Translations under genes and position numbers: made by a program
From: Mesosutterella multiformis
Lineage (GTDB): Bacteria > Pseudomonadota > Gammaproteobacteria > Burkholderiales > Burkholderiaceae_F
Length of the DNA stretch: 64,000 nucleotides
Reading direction: 5' to 3'
Assembly (NCBI RefSeq): GCF_003402575.1
Contig: NZ_BGZJ01000001.1
Span: forward strand, 1,548,501 to 1,612,500
Shown: in pieces, positions 58,860 to 64,000 of the stretch
Layout: each line of letters begins with the position of its first letter
How positions within the stretch are numbered: the first letter of the stretch is position 1
Notes under the pieces: model-generated
What the model saw: only the letters and a program-made list of their open reading frames with translations
Told to the model about the DNA's origin: nothing
The model's database searches: none

Positions 58860-60264
58860 ATGGTCGGATTCAGGAACAAGGGATTCAAACTTCTTCCCCT
58901 GCTCCTGGCAGGCTGCATTCTGATGACTTCGCAGGGGGTGATGGCCGCTCGTACAGCGGCAATGGGATCAAAACCTGTGATCACTATTGCTCTGGTTGAT
59001 ACCTTTTCGCCTGATTTCTACCTTCACACTTATGTTCCTACGGTCGACTATCTTCGGACTCATCTCCCGCAGTACGAATTCAGAATCAAGGAAATAGATT
59101 ATCGGGACGTGGATGACGGAATTAAGAACGTTCATCCTGATTTTCTTTTTTCTTCAGCTTCTACTTTTGGCGAACTTGGTGCTTTTGAGGGTGCTCATCA
59201 GGTAGCAACCAAAAAAAGCGCACAGGAAAAAGACGCAGCTCATTCGCTTTCTTCTCTATTCATTGTTCCAGCAGCTAGCCCTATTCATGATTTTGCGGAG
59301 ATGCATGGCCGGACGGTGGCAATTACTGACTCTCAAAGCTTCGATGGATGGCAGATAGCGAAGGGAGAAATTTCAAAACATGGCCAGGACCCAGATCGAT
59401 TTTTTTCAGAGGTTTACGAAACGCATTATGGAATTCCTGACGTGGCTACTTTGGTGTCCCAGGGATTTGCGGATGTCGGTGTTCTTTCCACCTGCGAATT
59501 TGAATCCATGGAAGCTCAGGGGCAGATTAAAAGGCAGGATTTCCGTTTAATTGGAGTAAGAAAAGGAATTTCGGGATGTCTGAGGAGTACCGACCAATAC
59601 CCGGACGTGGTGATTTCCTCAATGCCATGGGTTTCCTCAGACGTGATGCGCGATATGACAATCGCCATCCTTTCCATGCCTAGAAACGGGAGAAATTTCG
59701 ACTGGGTGGTGGAAAGTGACTTTCAGCCAACAATGGATCTGCTGAAAAGCCTGAAAATCGGTCCCTACCGTTACCTAAGGGATATGAGTCCTCAGGGAAT
59801 CTGGAAGCGGTACAAAGCAGAAATTCTTCTGACAGTCGCATTGCTACTGGCTGTAATTTTCCACATAGTGACACTTAATATTCTGGTACGCCGCCGCACT
59901 GCGGAATTGACTCAGGCTCTGGAAACAACAAGGCGTCTTTACAACGAGAGACGCCAGTCACATCAAAAGATTCTCAACCTCGAAAGAAACAGCATCGTGT
60001 CTCAGCTGTCTTCCATGTTTGCCCACGAAATCAAGCAGCCGATCATGAATATTTCCCTTTATGCGGCTGCTCTGAAAATGTATCTGAAACGAGCTGGAAT
60101 ACTGAAAGAGAAACCCGCTGAACTATTGGAGGCTCTTGAATCTGAAGTCGAAAGATCGTCAGCGATTGTAGAGCACGTCAGGTCCTATGCGAAGAGCAGA
60201 CCAACAGAGAGAAAAGACACTGCGCTTGAAAAACTGATTGAAGACGCTCTGAAAACGTTTCCGG
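58860..60264 (+). pseudogene. TtrS-like sensor histidine kinase truncated by IS256
   Basis: 468 codons of a sensor kinase related to 54560-56428: signal, PhnD-type binding domain (ITIALVDTFSPDFYLHTY, GRTVAITDSQSFDGWQIA), membrane segment (LLTVALLLAVIFHIVTLNIL) and the H box FAHEIKQPIMNISLYA. The gene is cut at 60264 in the segment after the H box and the whole ATP-binding domain is missing, replaced by IS256, so it cannot phosphorylate itself. The codon use is richer in A+T than the neighbours, which hints at a different origin or relaxed selection. The remaining 3' part is not in this window. Confidence 0.88.
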
Positions 60265-61607
60265 GAGGGTGTGTAATTTTTTGTGGGCGGCTCGTTCAAG
60301 GTTAATCGATGTAGGGGGTGATTCGGTCACCAAATAGCACAACCAATTCTCTCATAGCGGCACTCCAGTATGGAGAAGGCCGCACCCATCTTTTCTCTAC
60401 TTTCCGGATTGCCAGAAAGAGAAGTTTCAAAGCAGCCGTTTCAGTAGGGAAAGCAGCTCGGGTCTTAATTACTTTTCTTAGATCCCGATTAAGGCTCTCT
60501 ATGGCATTGGTTGTATAAATAAGTCTGCGGATATTTGGGGAAAAATCAAAGAAGGGGATCACCTTATCCCAGGAATCGATCCACTGTTTGGCGATGTAAG
60601 GGTATCTGAGCCCCAGTTCCGACTGTGCAAAAGCGTCCAGTTCCTTCCGCGCATCAGCCGCGTTTACGGCCCGGTAAATGGGCTTCAGCGCGCCGGCTAC
60701 GGCCTTGTAATCCTTATATCCGACGAATTTCAGACTGTTCCTGATCAGGTGAACAATGCAGGTCTGCAGCAGAGTGTTGGGAAAGGCAGCTTCAAGCGCC
60801 TCCTTCATTCCCTTGAGTCCGTCTGTGACAGCAATCAGAATATCAGACACCCCCCTGTTTTTGAGTTCAGTGAAGACCTTAAGCCAATATTTTGCGCTTT
60901 CGTTATCAGCGACCCACATCCCCAAAACTTCCTTGCGGCCCTGGGCGTTTACGCCCAAGGCAAGATGGACCGCTTTCGGGGTAACAATGCCATTATCACC
61001 TCGGATTTTGACTCGAATAGCGTCAAAGAAAACAGTTGTATAAAACGGATCCAGAGGACGGTTCTGCCATTTTTCAACCTCAGGAAGGATGGCGTCCGTA
61101 ACATCGCTGATAAATTCGGCACTGGTCTCCATACCGTATTCATCATAGAGAAAGCCTTGAATTTCCCGGGTTGAGAGCCCTCTGGCGTACAAGGCCAGAA
61201 CCTTGTCCTCAAACCCCGCCAGCTGGCGTTTATGCTTAGGAACGACCCTCGGCTCAAACTCTCCCTTGCGGTCTCTGGGTACGTCAATACGGATATTTCC
61301 AAGGCTGGACGATTTGAGGGTTTTCGAACTATGCCCGTTACGCTCATTTTCGGTGACACGTTTACCGCCTCTTTCGTAACCGAGATGATTGGTCATTTCA
61401 CCGTCAAGCATTTGAGTCAGCAGCCGACCGAGCATATGGGCCATAAGATTTTCCGCATCCTCTGCGGTATTAATCTCAAGCCCGGATTTCTTGGCGTTTT
61501 CTAAAATCTGTCCTGCAACACTATCCAAGGGGTCTGTCTTTCGTTTCATTTGAGGCTCCTCCAAGAGCAATTATCTCAGAGTCACCCACAAAATTTTCCT
61601 CACCCTC
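60265..61607 (-). mobile_element. IS256-family insertion sequence, copy 2 (1343 bp), inverted
   Basis: Same length and ends as copy 1 (GAGGGTGTGTAATTTT at 60265, ...ACCCTC ending 61607), opposite orientation. There is no target duplication: the left flank ends GTTTCCGG and the right flank starts CTTCGGGA. The left flank is a kinase gene and the right is the inside of an IS30 element, so a deletion or recombination has removed sequence next to it. Confidence 0.92.
60302..61549 (-). CDS. IS256-family transposase, copy 2
   Basis: 415-residue transposase, identical in protein sequence to the gene at 25615-26862, with the same DDE motifs (VFFDAIRVKIR, AVTDGLKGM, TTNAIESLNRD). Start at the ATG after GGAGGAG on the minus strand (61549). 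Intact; may still be mobile. Confidence 0.95.
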   Translation of the reverse strand: MKRKTDPLDSVAGQILENAKKSGLEINTAEDAENLMAHMLGRLLTQMLDGEMTNHLGYERGGKRVTENERNGHSSKTLKSSSLGNIRIDVPRDRKGEFEPRVVPKHKRQLAGFEDKVLALYARGLSTREIQGFLYDEYGMETSAEFISDVTDAILPEVEKWQNRPLDPFYTTVFFDAIRVKIRGDNGIVTPKAVHLALGVNAQGRKEVLGMWVADNESAKYWLKVFTELKNRGVSDILIAVTDGLKGMKEALEAAFPNTLLQTCIVHLIRNSLKFVGYKDYKAVAGALKPIYRAVNAADARKELDAFAQSELGLRYPYIAKQWIDSWDKVIPFFDFSPNIRRLIYTTNAIESLNRDLRKVIKTRAAFPTETAALKLLFLAIRKVEKRWVRPSPYWSAAMRELVVLFGDRITPYID

Positions 61608-61914
61608 CTTCGGGACAGAGTATTTATTTCGGCTTTAACGATTTCAGGCAAATCCCTGTCTGAAATTGCATGTGCGATTGGGAAAAATGTTTCTACGATC
61701 TCCCGCGAACTGAAGCGAAACAAGGCTGTATCGGCCCAGGATGGGGCTTCAGCTGCCTATGATCCCTGTGCCGCGCAGGCCCGATATCAGAGACAGAGAA
61801 AGCATTGCGGAAAGAGAAACATTCTGAAGTCTGACTCGTTGCTGACAAGGATTGTCTCAAATCTGCTGGTTAAGAAATTCTGGTCTCCGGAGCAGATTCA
61901 ATACCGTCTCAGAA
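61608..61914 (+). mobile_element. IS30 copy 2, left fragment (5' end missing)
   Basis: Matches 23892-24198 of copy 1 without length change, from inside codon 9 of the transposase to the insertion point of the IS1634-type element. The left end and first codons are lost at the IS256 boundary. Confidence 0.93.
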
Positions 61915-63797
61915 CCCAAAAGTTCTGCAATAGAGCCACGAAAGCCTTCGTGGCTCTGGCTCATCAAATGCCGAGCAGCTTCAGGAACAGTTGGTCGCGC
62001 TTCACGGACTCGGTGCTCCAGCGCCTCATTCCCCGCGGCGTCATCACGGAGGTCGTCTTCACGCAGTCAAACCACTCGAGGACTTGAATCAGGGACCTGG
62101 CCTCAAGCCATTTCTTGAGACTGACTTCCAGATCGAGCTCGGCCTTCGTCTTCCCATCCTTTTCCGTGCCGAGCCGCTCCTTGATCTCGCCAATCCGCTT
62201 GGTGAGGTAGCAGTGGTAGCCGAGCGCGACAAACTGCACGAAGAGCCTGCCCTGAAGGCTGTCAGGGTGCCAGACGCGTGGGCGGCTCCCGTCCATGCCA
62301 TTCTTTTGGACATTGAAGAGCTCCTCAATCTTCTCCCTCAGCCTGTAGGACTTCAGCGCCTCCTCGGCGTCCTTGACCTCATTGGAGACAAGCGCGAAGA
62401 AACCGAAATACTTCCTGGCCTCGCGGAAGGCCTCGTCTCTGAAGGCCACCTTCAGCTTCCCGCCGCGGCCCACGGTCGAACAGTGGAGGAACTTCTCCGC
62501 CTTCTTTTCGCCCGCGGGGGAGAGCTGCTCGCCAGCCTCGACGAGCCTCTTGAGCTCGAACAGGTCGTTCACCAGCCTCTGCTCGTCCTTTGTGGCGCGG
62601 TCCCTGGAATAGCAGACATGGACATAGAGCCTGCGGCTGAAGGTCTCCGCCTCGCCGGCGGCAATGCCGCCGCGGCTCCTCTGCCTGACGACGGACAGCT
62701 CCTTCATGACCATTTTCGAGGCGCAATGGACCGAAGTGTCGAACGAGCAGACGGAGGACACCGAGTCGAGCCTGTCGCGCAGCTCGTCGACGATCTCCCG
62801 AATCCAGAGGGTGGAGGGCGAGGCGAGCGTCAGGAACTTCATGCTGTTCCGTGCGAACTCCGCCATGTTCGCCTGGCTGTAGAAGCCGTTGTCCGTAACT
62901 ACGACGGGCTTGTCGATGTCGAAGCACTGGAGCTGGCGGATGGCGTTCTGGATGGAGATGACGTCCGGCACGTTCCCCGGCTGCTTCGCGAAGGCGACGG
63001 GCTGGCGGTCATTCACCGAGTAGAGCGTGAGCAGCTTGACGGTGTCCAGCCCGTCGCCGTCCTTGTTGAATCCCTGGCGGGCCTCGGCCTGCCCCGAGCT
63101 GTAGGTCGAAACCGTGGTCGAGTCGAAGGCGATGCTCGGGGACGTCTCGAGCCTTGCCGCCCGGGAGGCAAAGAACTTCTGCTGCCCGTCGCCATCCTTG
63201 CCGACCTTGTCGAAGAGCTCGCTGCAGGCGCTTTCGCCCAGGCCTTCCTCGTAGGGCGTCGGGTGGCCGACCTGCCAGGCCTCCATGCGGGGGATCGCCG
63301 CGCCGTCCGTGGCGATCAGGTAACGGGCGATGGTGGCGATCTTCTGAGCCGCGGCCGTCCCGAAGGCGCTTTCAAGCCCCTTGTCGATCCCGGTTTCCCT
63401 TGCGACAAGGTCCAGGATGTCAGCCAGGCAGGCGTGCTCGATGGAGGCGGAAGCCTCCTTCTTAGACCTGCTTTTAGGCCTTGTCGGAACAATTTCGCCT
63501 GTCTCAGGGTCTAGTTTGCCCAAAAGCTTGTTTTTCAACGTGACGGTCTTCTGCGTCTCCCGGTCGTACTGCGTGTGGCGCTCGTAGACGTAGACATCCC
63601 CATTGGCGCGGGTTACGCGGCGCTGGCCGACATGGATTTTTCCGGTATAGGTGCGGGACATGGCTGGCTCCAATAATGTTATCTATATTATATATAGTAA
63701 CACTAAATGGGTCAAGAAAAAACGCAGAAAACATCCCCTTTCTGCGGTCTACTCAGCCGAAATCAACCGAACGTGTGCCTGTTGTAGAACTTTCAGG
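61915..63797 (-). mobile_element. IS1634-family-like insertion sequence inside IS30 copy 2
   Basis: 1883 bp between CTCAGAA (61908-61914) and CTCAGAA (63798-63804), which is the target duplication when compared with the uninterrupted IS30 (CTCAGAAAGG at 24192). Ends CCCAAAAGTTCTGCAA and CCTGAAAGTTCTACAA (reverse complement) are inverted repeats. Higher in G+C than its surroundings. Confidence 0.9.
61964..63661 (-). CDS. IS1634-like (IS4-group) transposase
   Basis: A 565-residue transposase. DDE residues expected in SIAFDSTTVSTYSSG, VVVTDNGFYSQANM and YRLREKIEELFNVQKNGMDG, the last being the YREK-like signature of the IS4 group. Size and the long insertion before the Glu fit IS1634. Start placed at ATG 63661 behind TTGGAG; a TTG lies four codons earlier. 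Intact. Confidence 0.88.
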   Translation of the reverse strand: MSRTYTGKIHVGQRRVTRANGDVYVYERHTQYDRETQKTVTLKNKLLGKLDPETGEIVPTRPKSRSKKEASASIEHACLADILDLVARETGIDKGLESAFGTAAAQKIATIARYLIATDGAAIPRMEAWQVGHPTPYEEGLGESACSELFDKVGKDGDGQQKFFASRAARLETSPSIAFDSTTVSTYSSGQAEARQGFNKDGDGLDTVKLLTLYSVNDRQPVAFAKQPGNVPDVISIQNAIRQLQCFDIDKPVVVTDNGFYSQANMAEFARNSMKFLTLASPSTLWIREIVDELRDRLDSVSSVCSFDTSVHCASKMVMKELSVVRQRSRGGIAAGEAETFSRRLYVHVCYSRDRATKDEQRLVNDLFELKRLVEAGEQLSPAGEKKAEKFLHCSTVGRGGKLKVAFRDEAFREARKYFGFFALVSNEVKDAEEALKSYRLREKIEELFNVQKNGMDGSRPRVWHPDSLQGRLFVQFVALGYHCYLTKRIGEIKERLGTEKDGKTKAELDLEVSLKKWLEARSLIQVLEWFDCVKTTSVMTPRGMRRWSTESVKRDQLFLKLLGI

Positions 63798-64000
63798 CTC
63801 AGAAAGGAGCTGCCGAATCTAAGGATCAGCGCCACGACAATCTACCGAGGAATCAATTCTGGCTTTCTGGATCGCTTTGTGGATGGCCGAAAGATGTCCC
63901 GACACCTGCGACACCACGGTAAAACGCGTCACCGTAAAGGCATGACCGAGAGGCGAGGAAAGATCCAGATCACTCACAGCATTGAAGAGCGACCCCTGGA
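63798..64000 (+). mobile_element. IS30 copy 2, right fragment (continues past the window)
   Basis: Matches 24192-24394 of copy 1, picking up exactly at the duplicated CTCAGAA. It runs off the right edge, so the element end is not seen. Confidence 0.92.

Noticed and set aside
61991-63514. Plus-strand open frame of about 507 codons
   Set aside because: Antisense to the IS1634-like transposase, which has its DDE motifs and a ribosome site.

Overview
The window reads as chromosome from an anaerobic or microaerophilic, asaccharolytic betaproteobacterium, most like the gut family Sutterellaceae (Burkholderiales). This is an inference from gene content: a Burkholderia-type porin, several Tat-exported FAD reductases of the fumarate/urocanate reductase type (one paired with a periplasmic tetraheme cytochrome c), a DcuC-type C4-dicarboxylate carrier, many peptide and amino-acid amide hydrolases, many LysR regulators, and GC-rich coding. 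No rRNA, tRNA or CRISPR array was seen.

Layout. 1-1.9 kb: end of a DUF3737 beta-helix gene, then three secreted proteins built from different numbers of one 17-residue repeat. 2-11 kb: hydrolases (amidohydrolase, two tandem M20 carboxypeptidases, isoaspartyl dipeptidase, M48 lipoprotein protease) with a TauE/SafE transporter, a tRNA-dihydrouridine synthase and a small c-type cytochrome. 11-21.5 kb: an orphan divergent DprA-like protein, two parvulin-type prolyl isomerases, a LysR gene divergent from a tetraheme cytochrome plus flavoprotein pair, an AbgA-like hydrolase, a porin with a structured leader, and another LysR gene. 21.5-25 kb: an AT-rich, gene-poor island with several perfect inverted repeats, one secreted protein and an IS30 element.

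25-27.7 kb holds the most striking locus: an encapsulin nanocompartment operon. A ferritin-like cargo gene with a C-terminal targeting peptide is followed by a family 1 encapsulin gene that is split after codon 38 by a complete IS256-family element with an intact 8-bp target duplication. Removing the element and one duplication restores an uninterrupted 278-codon frame.

27.8-37.4 kb: an M20D amidohydrolase, a second TauE/SafE transporter, a second flavoprotein divergent from two overlapping LysR genes, a royal-jelly/Yellow-like protein, a heavy-metal-binding domain protein and DcuC. 37.4-51.1 kb: a compact 15-gene minus-strand aryl polyene (APE) type pigment cluster with ketosynthases, chain-length factor, ACPs, ligase-dehydratase fusion, reductase, acyltransferases, glycosyltransferase, LolA-like carrier, MMPL exporter and methyltransferase. 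51.1-58.9 kb: a proline/glycine/asparagine-rich lipoprotein, a LysE-type exporter, a histidine phosphatase, a third flavoprotein in an operon with a TtrS-like sensor kinase and a lipoprotein, two related acetyltransferases and a small membrane protein.

58.9-64 kb is an IS pile-up: a second TtrS-like kinase is cut off by a second IS256 copy, which abuts a truncated IS30 copy that is itself split by an IS1634-type element. Overall the genes suggest peptide and amino-acid scavenging coupled to respiration of small organic acceptors in the periplasm, with recent IS activity damaging accessory systems.
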